Below, in pieces: positions 1-11,059 of a stretch of DNA of 64,000 bases (position 1 is its first letter; every line of letters starts with the position of its first letter). The DNA comes from Sthenelais limicola (lineage: Eukaryota; Annelida; Polychaeta; Phyllodocida; Sigalionidae). A model generated the notes under the pieces. That model saw only the letters and a list, made by a program, of their open reading frames with translations. It made no database searches and had not been told where the DNA came from. The DNA is taken from NCBI GenBank assembly GCA_942159475.1, contig OW804102.1:30138873-30202872 (forward strand), in the 5' to 3' direction. The position numbers and the translations under genes were made by a program.

Positions 1-117
1 AATTTGGTTCAGTCATGTTATTGAGAACTTAATTTTGATCTTAAATGTGGGTTATTTGAGTATATTTGCAAAGATTAGTGAAGGCAAATTGCACATTTTA
101 TGAAGGTCTAATCCACA
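1..117. repeat. Fam-C inverted-repeat element, cut by window start
   Basis: This is the right-hand part of a Fam-C element (full copy at 41397-41633). It shows the shared sequence of rising similarity TTATTTGAG, then GGCAAATTGCACATTTT, then a degraded terminal repeat. The left end lies outside the window. Confidence 0.6.
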
Positions 118-239
118 CTGTTGTGCGAGGATTATTTTCTCAGGAATATAGATCATTTTGCCGCAGATTAAAGATCGGAAACAATTATTATTGAAATATA
201 GAAATACAAATTTCTACCCGCCACTGCCATGGTGTATAT

Positions 240-366
240 ATGCATGTGTGTATAGGCAATTCCGACCAGCCGGAAATTCCACATAGGAAACACTTTTTCC
301 CTTCCTACAGTTGAAGGAATTCCTACAAAATAAATCCTTTCCATAGCTTATACAACAGGCCCCTGG
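240..366. repeat. Fam-E element, partial
   Basis: The right end reads TAGCTTATACAACAGGCCCC, the inverted counterpart of the left end of the complete copy at 3936-4147. Inside are AATTCC-rich stretches like that copy. A matching left end was not found, so the copy is probably truncated. Confidence 0.5.
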
Positions 367-404
367 AGCACCGACCGAATTGCCTTGTTGTACACTCCAC
401 CCCC

Positions 405-505
405 TGTCCCTTCGCCATCCACCCCCCCCCCCTCGTGCCCAGCACCCTCCCTCTCTCCCTTAGATCCCCCCCCCCCACGCGCCTCCCCCCCCCCCCCCCC
501 CGACC
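405..505. repeat. C-rich low-complexity tract
   Basis: Long runs of C are broken by short spacers, on the side of the Fam-E fragment. I see no reading frame or gene signal. The G-rich complement could form quadruplex structures. Confidence 0.8.
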
Positions 506-1167
506 CTGGAGCGATACCAGATTACAATAGGATGAACGCTGTCAGATGAGAATCTCCTGATAATCCTAACTGATGGATTTGAGGATCGGACTAAGGCTAT
601 GGTGGACACAGGTCATTATAATAGGCATAGATCTACTGTTAACAGATTGGGTGCAGTGACCACCATTATTATCTTAGTTTGCGGCCACCATTATTATCTT
701 AGTTTCTAGTTGGAGTAAGAAAGGAGAAAGAATACTCACAGAAACTATAATTGACCAGTTGCTTTTCTTTTTAATTGTTTTATTTTTGTTATAATTCATG
801 CATTAGTTAATCCAATGTGACGAGAAATAGAATGTTCACTCTATTTAATAGAATGTAATTAGTTTAATTTCGTGTTTGTTTAAATTGTTAACTTTATAAA
901 TGGTATTTATACATTAGTTATCCTCTATGTGCCAGGAAATCTACTATTAATTCTATTTGAAAAAAAAAATGATAAAATTAGCTTCAAAATTCGACATTGG
1001 ATATATATCATGACGACCCATACTTATCAAATTGAGTAGAAAATAATCAGTTTTTAACCGATGTTAACTGAGAGTGCAGTTTTAAACTAACTGGTAATAA
1101 GGATTGTTCCTGATTGGAAACTACAGTATCTTAATTTCAAATAACTTTCTTCAATTTAAATACAGGG
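506..1167. other. AT-rich non-coding stretch with a short Fam-F end
   Basis: No gene is visible. At about 1036-1096 there is a terminal stretch resembling Fam-F (GATGTTAACTGAGAGTGCAG), the end of an element otherwise unrecognisable here. A short local duplication of CCACCATTATTATCTTAGTTT is seen at about 660-705. Confidence 0.5.
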
Positions 1168-1352
1168 GTCATATCGTCAGAAAATGTGCTACCGGCATTT
1201 CTACACATCGGATTTGAGTGGTCGGAATATATTTGGTATTGGCTTGATTTAAAATATATGTTCTGTGATGGCTGGATTGTATTTTGAAATCAATTGTTGT
1301 CTTAAATTTGAGTTACTGAAGAGGCTTGGTGTAGGCGAAATGTACACTACAG
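1168..1352. repeat. Fam-C element, old copy
   Basis: It follows the Fam-C order: GTCAGAAAATGTGC, then TTTGGTATTGGCTTGATT, then GATTGTATTTTGAA, then GGTGTAGGCGAAATGTACAC. It is more diverged than the copies at 19.4 or 41.4 kb. Confidence 0.6.
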
Positions 1353-1483
1353 ATATCATTCATCCCACTTCCCCCATCCCCGCCATCCCCGCAGCCCCCC
1401 CCCCCCCTCCCCCCATCATTTCTTCTTACTCCAGTCTCTCCGCCTGCCTATCCCTTCAAGACGTACACTGGCGGCCACCCTTA

Positions 1484-1592
1484 AGGCCCTAGTCCACTAA
1501 GCCGATTCTCATGCGATTTTGCGCCGCAGAGGACTCTTTCCCAGTAAATTCTGTGATAATCGCATGAGAATCGGCTTGGTGGACAAGGGCCT
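1484..1592. mobile_element. Fam-A 109-bp foldback MITE
   Basis: The element begins AGGCCCTAGTCCACTAAGCC and ends with the inverted counterpart. The inner arms ATTCTCATGCGAT / ATCGCATGAGAAT are also paired, so most of it folds into one hairpin. It is flanked by TTA on both sides (1481-1483 and 1593-1595). A 3-bp TTA duplication is typical of PIF/Harbinger-type MITEs; the superfamily is an inference, the inverted repeat and flanks are seen. Confidence 0.85.
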
Positions 1593-1702
1593 TTAGTATA
1601 AACTGTATCAACCACAGGTTATCGAGCAATTAACTTAAGAATTACACTTGATTAAATACAAGGGCCTACATGTATAATAGAGAGCAAGCGAATATTCATT
1701 TC

Positions 1703-2039
1703 AATAGGGGATTTGCATGTCTCACTACGCATGTCTATTACAGAGCATGCTGGGATGAATTCAGTTCAATTCTGACATACAAATATTTAGCAACAATTGT
1801 ATCCAAAAATGCAAGGATCTTTTCACCAATATCATAGCTTGTGTAAATTATCTATGAAAACCAAATGCATGATGGAAAAGATGAGAAAACATTTAAAACA
1901 CCGCTTTTAAATTTTGAGAATAATATTAAGTATTCCATGCAGAACATGACATGTTTTCTATAGCTTTTACACTGTCACACAACTCCCATAATTTCATGTG
2001 ATTCAAAATACAAAATAAGGGACACGCAAATCCCCTATT
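1703..2039. mobile_element. Fam-B MITE, copy 1
   Basis: The terminal inverted repeats are AATAGGGGATTTGCATGT at the left and GCAAATCCCCTATT at the right, about 337 bp in all. It contains GCATGCTGGGAT near the left and ACAACTCCCATAATTTCATG near the right, both conserved between copies. There is no ORF. Confidence 0.85.
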
Positions 2040-2229
2040 GAATTAATTTCAATTTGAATCATAGAGAGCGCCCTAAAATGTCCCCCACCTCACACGCAGT
2101 TATAAAACCCTAGATTCCTTTCTCCTCCTTCCTCTCGCGCTCCTCCTGTCCGTCCCTGGAGGTGCAAGGCTTACTGCGGGATCAACAGACTCTCCATATC
2201 TTAATCTCCTCCGGGAAACAAAGGGCCAA

Positions 2230-2480
2230 AGGTGGATCAATCATGGCGCTCTGACAGGTGGGGGATGGAAGGGGGGAGGTTGAAATAGATGCGGGGGGGG
2301 GGGAAGCAAAGGACGTTGTGTTGGGGGGGAGGTGGAGTGGGGGAGGTGGAGTGGGGGAGGTTGAGGGAGGATGAGATTTGGGGTTGGAAGGGTGAAGGAC
2401 ATTGAGGCGGGAGGGAAGGGTGGCGGATGCTGAGATGGAATGGGGTGGAACGTTAGGAGAACTGTGCAAGGGTGAGGGAC
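2230..2480. repeat. G-rich minisatellite
   Basis: Imperfect repeats of GGTGGAGTGGGGGA and related units lie just left of a Fam-B copy. Reading frames crossing it are proline/serine-rich artefacts of the composition. Confidence 0.75.
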
Positions 2481-2483
2481 GTT

Positions 2484-2831
2484 AATAGGGGATTTGCACG
2501 TGCAACTGCGCATGTTTCTTACAGTGCATCCTGGGATGGATTCTGTTGGAATTTGACATACAAATATTTGGCAACATTTTATCGAAAATTTCAAGAATGT
2601 TAACAGCAATATCATAACTTTTATACATGATCTATGTTAACCAAATGCATGATGGGAAAGATTGGGACATGTGTTATGGAAACATGTATAAACATGGATA
2701 TTGTTATTAGAGCATTTATAAATAGTCCATGCTGAAGATGGCATGTTTCCTATAGATTTTCGACTGTACGATAAGTCCCATAATTCCATGCGAATCAAGA
2801 TTCAAAATGTCGGCTATGCAAATACCCTATT
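2484..2831. mobile_element. Fam-B MITE, copy 2
   Basis: It has ends AATAGGGGATTTGCACGTG and CAAATACCCTATT. The internal order matches copy 1: GCATCCTGGGATGGATTC, then CATACAAATATTTGG, then CCAAATGCATGATGGGAAAG, then CCCATAATTCCATG. Confidence 0.85.
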
Positions 2832-2889
2832 GATGTGGTGTGGACCTTAGGGTGATGCATATTGAGGTGCGGCAGGTGAGGAACCTTTA

Positions 2890-3440
2890 TGAGGGTGGGG
2901 GGGGGCAGGGGGCAGGGGGCAGGGGGAAGGGGTGTATTGAGGTGGAGGGACGCAGGGGGGTAAGGAAACAAAGTAGCGAATGTTTTTATTTAGAGGCTGA
3001 CATCAAATAACATTGTCCAACTTCACAAAACCAAGGACCCAGTTCGCGAACAGCCACCAACTATCCCTGTTACAACGCCTTTGGTGTTTCAACGAGTTCA
3101 TCAACATTTGTGTGAGGTTGCTCATAAGGAGATGGAGCAGTGTCCATGGGCGAGTGGATGCATGGGATAGAGAATGTGGGAGAGGAGGTTAGAGGGGAGG
3201 GATAACGGAGGGGTTGCTGGAGGAAGGGGAAGGAGGTGAGGGATAAAGGAAATAATTAAGGTAGCTGGTGGAATAGGGGTAGATGACAGGGGTTGGATGA
3301 AGGGAAGAGAAGAGGGTTTGATAGGGTCGAGCAGGAGGTGTGGCTCAGAAGAGGGGGTAAATGGGGAGGTCTCTTGGAGGGGGTACGGGAGAAAATAAAG
3401 GGTGACGACGGTCAAGGTTGAAGGAGGGGAAGCAGGCTGT
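2890..3440. repeat. Purine/G-rich non-coding tract
   Basis: GGGGGCAGGGGGCAGG repeats at about 2896-2935 are followed by a long G/A-rich strand at 3125-3430. Apparent frames on the complement are proline/leucine-rich and have no splice or family support. I regard the stretch as non-coding. Confidence 0.55.
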
Positions 3441-3935
3441 TGAAATAAAAGTCGTTCTGCAACCTCCTCATACAGCTAGGGCATGCTCTCCTGGTACAGC
3501 TTTGTGACCTCAGATCTAAATCAATTCCAGCAACTATAAATGTGCCTCAGAAGCAGGAGTAATAAATCACAGGTGCCTTTCCTTTCATTTCGCTCTTGTT
3601 TATGGCATCTGTAAATATTTTTTTAATCTGCTAAAGTGGGCTTATGAAATATTAAAGGTCGTCAAAGGGCCTGGAGCAATTCCATCCCTCTCGAATCCTC
3701 TTCCTCTCCCTCATTCCAAACAACGCTCCCACTCTACCCGGGGCAATTATATAGGCATTGGCAGGGATGGTGAGGTTAAAGGCAGTGTCAATATGCATTT
3801 TTTACTTTCTGTATTAGGCACCTATCGATTAAATAAGGATAAGGGATCATGTTCCTTTAAAAAAGCCTTTAGTTCGAGCCTCTAGTTTGTCAGCTGTTGT
3901 ACCAGGTTGTTTCCAGCTTACCATTTGAAGCTGGG

Positions 3936-4147
3936 GCCTGTTGTATAAGCTAAGGAAAGGATTTTTTATGGGAATTCCTCCATCTGTAGTAAGGAAAAAA
4001 AATACTTCTTATGTGAAATTCCCAGCTGGTAGGAAAAGCGTAGACACAATGGTAGGTAGGAATATAAATTCCTAGCCACCGAAGGAAGGGGGGAATATAG
4101 GAATTCCCACAGACTATTTTCCTTTCCTTAGCTTATACAACATGCTC
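3936..4147. mobile_element. Fam-E MITE, complete copy
   Basis: Left end GTTGTATAAGCTAAGGAAAG and right end CTTTCCTTAGCTTATACAAC form an inverted repeat, with GGGCC-type outer ends. Internal AATTCC blocks are also arranged symmetrically. It has no ORF. Confidence 0.8.
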
Positions 4148-4192
4148 CTAGTATCACTAGATTCTGGGGTATTTCTGATATAAGCACACTCT

Positions 4193-4395
4193 CCTGCGCA
4201 CCGTACCCGCGCGATACGGAGCGGCGAGTTTTTTCGTCTTCAGTGTGACGATTTTTGTCTACCAAGCACCGCGAACGCTACTGGTGAACTGGGGAGACGA
4301 AATTGCGCGAACATCTGAGACGAAAAGCGGTCATTTGAATCACGGAGACTAAATTTTATACGCTCCGTATTCGCGCTGCGTTTTTCGTATTGAGT
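4193..4395. repeat. CpG-rich inverted-repeat element, copy 1
   Basis: The left part GCGCGATACGGAGCG and right part CGCTCCGTATTCGCGC are inverted. The stretch is much richer in CpG than its surroundings and shares words (CGCTGCG, TTTTTCGTAT, GAGACGAAA) with 13083-13245. The two appear to belong to one family. Confidence 0.55.
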
Positions 4396-4903
4396 TTTGG
4401 ATGCTGCGATATTACCCATTATTAACATTCATTCTAAATAAGAAGACTGACCTTGTAAAAATCGTGGCGATTTCTGAATACACATAACCTCTGTTTAAGT
4501 TACACCTTAGCCTTCAAACTTGTGAAAACGATGCCACACCCCCATGAGTGTTGATGAACGAAATGGGGCATTGACAAGTGTTAAAACTTAATTGTGCGAT
4601 ATTGCTGCTATACTATAAGGAGAGTGTATTCAGAGAGGCCATTGTTGGCACACAGAACTATATCAAAACAGAATCAGGTTGGAATAGGCCTACACATCCC
4701 TCCCCTTGTTTCAGAACGAGCAAGAAATCACATACTGTTAGATATTGATATGTTAATGAATAATGTAGAAAATGAGGAGAGAGTTAGATATCCTGTTGTG
4801 TTTATTCTGTTGCGATATCCTATTAATGTGTATTCTCTCCTCACTGAATGAGTGAGGCATGCATACATGTTCAGTTATATTATATGAATTAAGAAAGAAT
4901 TAT

Positions 4904-5140
4904 ACACTATAATAAGTTATCATTTTGAAATACAGTCCTAATTTCGGCCCTATTTTTCATTATATAAATGTATATAGGGCCTATCTTAAATAGTTATGAA
5001 AATTAATTCTGTCTTTATTATTGTACCTGTCGTATCATGTGGAAATGTCAAGAAAATGCCTAGACACTGTAATAAGTTATCATTTTGGGATACAACCCCC
5101 AATTCCCGCACTGTTTTCCATTGTATAAATGTACCGTATT
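4904..5140. repeat. Diverged tandem duplication, about 163-bp period
   Basis: TAATAAGTTATCATTTTG followed by a dA/dG-ATACA and then a TTTTCCATT/TTTTTCATT-TATAAATGTA block occurs twice, at about 4910 and 5073. No coding function is seen. Confidence 0.6.
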
Positions 5141-5819
5141 TTATACCTAATTGCTTTCTGTGTGTGAATATGTTGGTGCGTTGTCCATAAAGGAGAATTA
5201 CCCATGATTAATATCATGTCGGCGGACTTCATAGGGCCGACCCAAATAATTTATAACGCAATTACTAATTATAAATTGTATTATTAATTGTAAATCTATG
5301 AGTATGACTGTCTTCCTGACAGTCAGGGGATTTCGGCAATATTTTTCATTTTTCAAATTGAAGGATTTTTAGATACAGTACAGGCATTCAAGTGGAAATT
5401 AATAAATATTTTTACAATGACTTTTTCATCTATCTGAGACCGAATTTCCTAGCTCTCCATCTAGCTACAGAACCACCACAACACCACACATCTGTCTGAC
5501 TGCTTGGTTAAATGTTCTGAGACGTTATTAATCAATCTTTCAACACTTTTATATCATCGTTCCTCTGACAATCTGAAAGGGCAACTTTTCAAAAGTTCTT
5601 GGCCTAAAAAAGTCAGTAGGGGACTAACGTTAGTCTAGATCTAGGCCTATAGGCCCATTTCCCTGACTGGCATTCATGACCACTCTTTCAGAGGTTTACC
5701 TCATTTTCTCCTAATTAATATCCTCGTTATTTTCAAGATGTACAAATGCAACTGCCCATAAGTAGCCAACTTAATAATTCCCGATTCCATTGGTTCTGTG
5801 CTTAATAATCTTATATAGG

Positions 5820-6024
5820 GCCTAATCAGTTCTTTCCCCAGTCAATTCTAGCTCGAAATAGGACAGAACACCACCTAGTGTGTTGGACTTGTACTACAGT
5901 CTGGCGTCAACCAACCTCCGGGTCCATTTCAAAATGGCGGCGAATTTGGATTAACGTTTCGCCATGCTCAATTTCTCATCGAATTCCATTACATCTAGCT
6001 GTTTGGATTGCTATCAATGTTAAG
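5820..6024 (+). other. Putative first (non-coding) exon with YY1-type start region
   Basis: The stretch contains CAAAATGGCGGCG (5930-5942), a YY1-type motif commonly found just after transcription starts. It ends with a strong donor, GTTAAG|GTATGT, after 6024. The ATGs in it open only very short frames. The one frame that stays open to the donor has no ATG. It is therefore best read as a 5' untranslated exon whose donor could pair with the acceptor before 8449. The transcription start is not determined. Confidence 0.35.
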
Positions 6025-8448
6025 GTATGTATGGTGCGATCGATTGCTAATCTCATTCACAGGGTTCAGTGTTGTTTATTAAGCCTAGGCACCACTACCC
6101 AACAAAGGACGGGACCCGGCACAGCTAGCTACAGCTAGGCCTACAGTGCACTGTTTGTTTTCCCGTTCATAATCTATGGGTCGGGAATGGCTGAACTAAA
6201 TTTTAATTGGTGTTTTAATGCTCACGGCCCTAATTAAGTATTCTCAATGTCCCATATATAATTATTGTGGGAAGATCACACAAATTATATCGTTGCGTTG
6301 GCCAGCTGTTTCTCATTCACTAGGCTACTTTTGTTACTACGAATCTCTTTTGAGACCCGGGTCGGTCTTATGCCAGTTATGGGAACCCTTGTGCAAGCGC
6401 TCCCCAGGTGTGAACTGTTAGCGACGACGGGGGATGCCGATTGCTAGCTGACATCTTTGTCACCTCCATTCACGCTGATATTTATGAAACCTTAAATCAA
6501 TGGTGTTAACGATATAATTGCAAGCTCTGCCTTTCCCTTGAAATTGAGAAATAAGCATAGGCCTATGTAGCATATGTACCGGTAGGCCTACTCATGAACG
6601 TTTTACCATTTTAGATTAGTGATGTAGTAGCAGGGTCATATGAAACATTGATTTGATACTATTTGAAACTTTTGAATATTTATTAATGTAAGGTCAAGCC
6701 AAACAACTAATAGGCCTAGGCTATACGAGTAAATTATGTGGTGCAGATGTAGCCTAATGTAATTCGCTACTGCCCCCCCCCACACACACACACAACCCCC
6801 CCCCCCCCCACACACACACATGCTATAACTCCTTCCCCATTTCAGAATCGTCAACCACAGGGAAGTGTAAGCTTTATAGTATGGTCCTAGTGCAAATGTT
6901 ACGTCCGTTCTACCAATAACAATAATGAATGATAGGATTGGTAAAAAATAAATAAACATTTAACCTTAAGTTAAATTAAGTGATTAGGCCTACATAGCTC
7001 TGTCTATATTCTATAGTTGTTCACACTCTTGCACACCTAAACCATGCCTATCTACTTGTATATCTTTGATTCAAAGTGGGGAAGAGTGTTCCATAGACAA
7101 GGTTCATAAGTGAATTATTAAACAAATATTGATAATTACCGATTCCTGGGCACCAAAGGGCCCTTATTGACACCCCTAAATATAACACCTGACATATAAA
7201 TATCTATTGGATCAGGCATAAAAACTTAAATATCAATCCATGAATTTCCCCCCTTTAAATCCAGCATAAACATGACCAAAATAGCTGCACCTATCATGAA
7301 AAATTAAACAGAAATGACAATATATAACCTTGACTTGCTGTAATTTTAACTTGCCCGCCCAGAAAAGCTCATAACCAAAACCTCTTGCCGGCCACAATTT
7401 TGACCTGCCAAACCACTGCATGAGCAAGCTCTTATTTCAAATTCTGTCTATCTATCTATCTTTTCTGTCTACTTCCCCAAACCTCCCCGCCTCCACCTAT
7501 CTGTCTTGCTGTTCTCCACAACCATTGTCCCAGAGCCCCTGAACTCAATGGAAAACCTCCCACTTAGGTTCTCATCTAGATTCAAATACTTAATGTAGAA
7601 TATCATAACACCATCTGGAGTCTAGTCTAATTAATTGAATACTTTTGTTTGATATTTCATTGACTGAACTTTCATTGAATATGAACAACGTTAAAAAAAA
7701 GAGCTTCTCCGGACAATTTGGCAAGTAAAAATCGCTGTTTGTGTTTATCTCGCCCCCGCCCCCCGCCCACACATACACAGACAGTCATATCTAAAACAGG
7801 ACTCATAGAGGCACTCTTATAGTATTAATGGTGGGATTTTGCACTACTAACTAGGCTTGAAAACCAGATGAACTTGGTGGTCGCTTATTGCGTGGAGGAA
7901 TGAGGGATTCATGGGTTTTGGAATGTGTATTTTTATTGTGTCCAACATTTCGTATAACTTAATCTTATGGTATTAGTGTTGCCCTAGGTGCCCTCTATCT
8001 AGCCTATATAAAAATGGGGTTAGATTCTTGGTTAGCTCATCCCGCCACCCCCTTTATGCTACATAGAAAATTCTTGATTGAACTTATTATATCGCACTAC
8101 AACAATTATAATCTAGATTGTACTGATCATAATGGGAAACTAGGAACGTGTTGTTGCCTGAAAAGTGCTACCCCAACTGAGGCTGAAGCCTTAGGAACAA
8201 ACGATCTACCGTAACTCACCAGAGCAACATTGTTGTTGCCTAGCGAGTATGGTAACACCCATATGACCTCATCAGAGTTGTTGACAACCCCAAATTGAGG
8301 TTATTTGCCTATTTCACCTTTGAGCCACCCTACCTCTCATTTCAGAGCCTAGATCTGCCACTGATATTATAATGTACATGAAAGATATGAATATGACTGG
8401 TAATGAAATTTATATACAAAATACTGATGTCCTACTTTTGGTTTTAAG
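6025..8448. other. Putative intron / gene-free stretch
   Basis: It lies between the putative first exon and the exon at 8449. It contains a C/CA-rich simple repeat at 6774-6822 and a C-rich patch at about 7750-7772. I see no additional exon with convincing splice sites or codon structure. Confidence 0.4.
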
Positions 8449-8575
8449 GTGGAGATGCTAGCACAAGTTGCTGGTACAGGTGAAAAGAGCCACACTACCA
8501 ACTTTATGAACAGACTCTTGCACTGCACAGCCGGGAAGTCATTCAAGATGTACCATCTCTTTGGAGTGATTTTTG
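8449..8575 (+). CDS. Putative coding exon of a small gene (exon 2)
   Basis: The exon is bounded by an acceptor (GGTTTTAAG, AG at 8447-8448) and a strong donor (TTTTG|GTAAGT). One frame is open throughout, 42 codons plus one base, so it ends in phase 1. The first ATG in this frame is at 8455-8457 and is a likely start. The peptide includes NFMNRLLHC and KMYHLFGVIF. The alternation of hydrophobic residues and the GG/GT-turn followed by a helix loosely recall the DUF4806 domain of animal and transposon-related proteins, but I cannot verify this. It joins in frame either to exon 3 (9196) or directly to exon 4 (10292). Confidence 0.45.
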
Positions 8576-9195
8576 GTAAGTTATGACTATAATGAAAGTT
8601 TATCCTATATGGTCAATTGTCATGAAATGGTTTCAAATTGGAAATTGTCATTTTTACCAGTTTTCTTTCAATAGATCTTTCCTCTGTTGTCATATCTTAT
8701 AATTAATGTTTCTATATATGCGATCAGACTCTATATTTTGAACAAATGCATAGCCAATTATAGATAGGAAATTACAGAGCCATTAAATATGCTAAAATAA
8801 CCTTCATACCAAAATAATGAATACAACATTCTAAAAATGTATTACGATTACATGTAAACGTTTTATACTTTTAATATGTGCCAAGAGTTGCATGATCCAT
8901 GACCAAAAATTGAACTAAAATCTGGGATTAAATTACTTTTAATAACTGTAGTGAAGTAGATGGTTCTGTCGGAAGAACTGTCAAGGCAGATATATGTGAC
9001 CTGTTTTTCCGAGTAACCCTTATGTAAAAAATTTGGAAAAATAAAGTTTCAATATATAGTGGTAATAAATAATGGTTTTGGAGAGTAGATATAGTAGATT
9101 AATCTCAGACTAAATAATTGCTGCTAGGTAGATAGAGTAGATTAATATTGATGCGATGACCTGTAAACTGAACATATGGTATAAATTCTTTCCAG

Positions 9196-9360
9196 AATGG
9201 CGGACAAATTGTACCCAAGTGGAAATAAAATGAGGCAAACAATGGCTACTACATGGGTTGGCCGAACCAAGTATGAAGACATCAATGAAAGACATCAACT
9301 GCACTGAACCGTCACCAACTTGGGGCTGGTTTCACATGAAACAGCCCTTGGACTATCATG
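9196..9360 (+). CDS. Putative cassette exon with an in-frame stop (exon 3)
   Basis: It is bounded by a pyrimidine-rich acceptor (ATTCTTTCCAG) and a strong donor (CATG|GTGAGT). The length is 165 bases, exactly 55 codons, and both flanking introns are phase 1, so inclusion or skipping would keep the frame. In the frame inherited from exon 2 there is a TGA at 9231-9233. The codons after it stay open to the donor (PTWGWFHMKQPLDYHG near the end). Including this exon truncates the product after 52 residues from the 8455 ATG. It may be a poison-type cassette exon, a decaying exon, or a non-coding exon. Confidence 0.4.
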
Positions 9361-9699
9361 GTGAGTGTAAAATAAGGGAAAAAACACATTTTACTCCTAG
9401 GTTGTGGGGGCAACATGCCCCCATAAGTGTCCTTATCAAGTCCTTAATTTTTATCATGACTGATGCATAACAATACTGCCATGTGGTCTCCTACACACAG
9501 ATGCCAAATGTCCCGAATTGTCCGGGACTGTCCCGGAAATCTGTCCTGAAACCTATGTCCTGCCCCTGGACAACGTTGTCCTGGAAAAGTGTTATTTTGA
9601 CCAACCGGATTATTAGAAATAGCCAGTTTATTTTAGTTGTTTTGACACATGAATATATCTGTCTCCTCAGCATACTGATAGTTCATTCAATATAGATGG

Positions 9700-10015
9700 T
9701 CCTCGGTAATACCATAAAGTGCCTTTCTGTCTCTTTTTCTCTCTGTCTCCCTTCTTCTCTATTTCCTGGGTATGATAATAAACTGCCTCCCTTTCAGCTC
9801 TCCCGCCCTTGATATATCCTTCAATGTGTTGATAAGGGCGTAATGCAACCCATCTCACTCACTCCTTCTCAGCTCTCCCACCCTTGATATAACCTTTAAT
9901 GTGTTGATAAGGGTGTAAAGCAATCACTCACTCACTCCCTCTCAGCTCTCCCACCCTTGATATATCCTTCAATGTGTTGATAAGGGCGTAACGTAACCAA
10001 TCTCACTCACTCACG
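9700..10015. repeat. SINE-like tail unit, tandemly triplicated
   Basis: An upstream part (CCATAAAGTGCCTTTCTGTC) is followed by CCCTTGATATATCCTTCAATG, then TGTTGATAAGGGCGTAATGC, then a CTCACTCACTC tail. The CAGCTCTCCC...CTCACTC unit of about 77 bp then occurs three times in a row. Single copies are at 13865-13945, 45110-45290 and 48805-48990. The CTCA-type tail and fixed 3' end suggest a SINE or LINE 3' end. Confidence 0.7.
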
Positions 10016-10291
10016 CTAGACGAATTAGTGAGTAATATATCTCATTTTTACACTAAATCATTTGATTAATCTGGCTTAATGAGGCCGAAATAAGGCAAAA
10101 TAATAGGGAAAGTATAGGTATCTGAATCATAGGTGTAGGAATCGAAATATTGGCCCCAGCCTCCCCAAACTTTACCTGCACTATCCTGATATTCCCTGCT
10201 ATATGTACACCAAAGATTGTAGAGATTCAACGAATTTTGTTTTTTCTAAAATCAATTTGATTAACATTTTTCCTGTTTCATCATATTATAG

Positions 10292-10389
10292 AGGCATTCA
10301 AGACCACCAGGCCAAATGAAAAGAAGCACATTGATTCAGTGATACCCATTGATATTTGCAACAACCTGCGGGCTTCTGGATCCAAGTGA
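10292..10389 (+). CDS. Putative terminal coding exon (exon 4)
   Basis: It follows a good acceptor (TTTCATCATATTATAG). In phase 1 it is open for 32 further codons (EAFKTTRPNEKKHIDSVIP...) and stops at TGA 10387-10389. Splicing exon 2 directly to exon 4 gives a complete 72-residue protein from the ATG at 8455. An AATAAA lies 218 bases after the stop. No family was recognised with confidence. Confidence 0.45.
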
Positions 10390-10606
10390 AACTACTGGGC
10401 CAATCAGGCCAGGAATTCCAGAATCGACAACAGTTTACAGTAGACTATGATCATGACCCTGCCCCTGGAGAGGATGTGTCACTGTATTGGTGCAAAATGC
10501 AAATGTAACTGTATAGGAAAAACATGATTATATAAACTTATATAGTGCAACGCCATGTGATTTATCTCGTTCTGAGAAAAAAAATGGTTGAAAGATATAC
10601 ATCTAG

Positions 10607-10612
10607 AATAAA
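10607..10612 (+). promoter_or_regulatory. Polyadenylation signal AATAAA
   Basis: This is the first AATAAA after the putative stop at 10389, in AT-rich sequence consistent with a 3' untranslated region. Confidence 0.4.
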
Positions 10613-11059
10613 TTTTGAAGCCTTATTTTAAACATAGATAATAATTAGTATATCATATGAGAAAACCGCTGTCATAATGACCCAGGAATTGAACTACCAT
10701 TACCCCAATACAAAGGTTATGTCATATAAAGACTAAGGTTCGAATATATATATCCAGCTGACATTTATTTTTATTTAGTAATTTAACAAAAAGTGGTCAA
10801 CTTTAGGCGTTTTATAATATCATATGTCCCTTCCTTGGTTCATATACTACAGTGAGTTGTGGGTGCAGATCATTTTGGCTTTGATTTATAGTTCTATTGC
10901 GGTAAAAATAATATTTGGTTGTACAATGTTGTGCTATTGTGTTTCCAGGTCGTTCCAATAGAGTGGTAACTTAAGAAAAATCAATCTAAAATTGATTCAA
11001 ATTTCAAGGCCTATGACGCAGCACATTTCTGCTATCAATGACTGGAATATTTTAAATGT

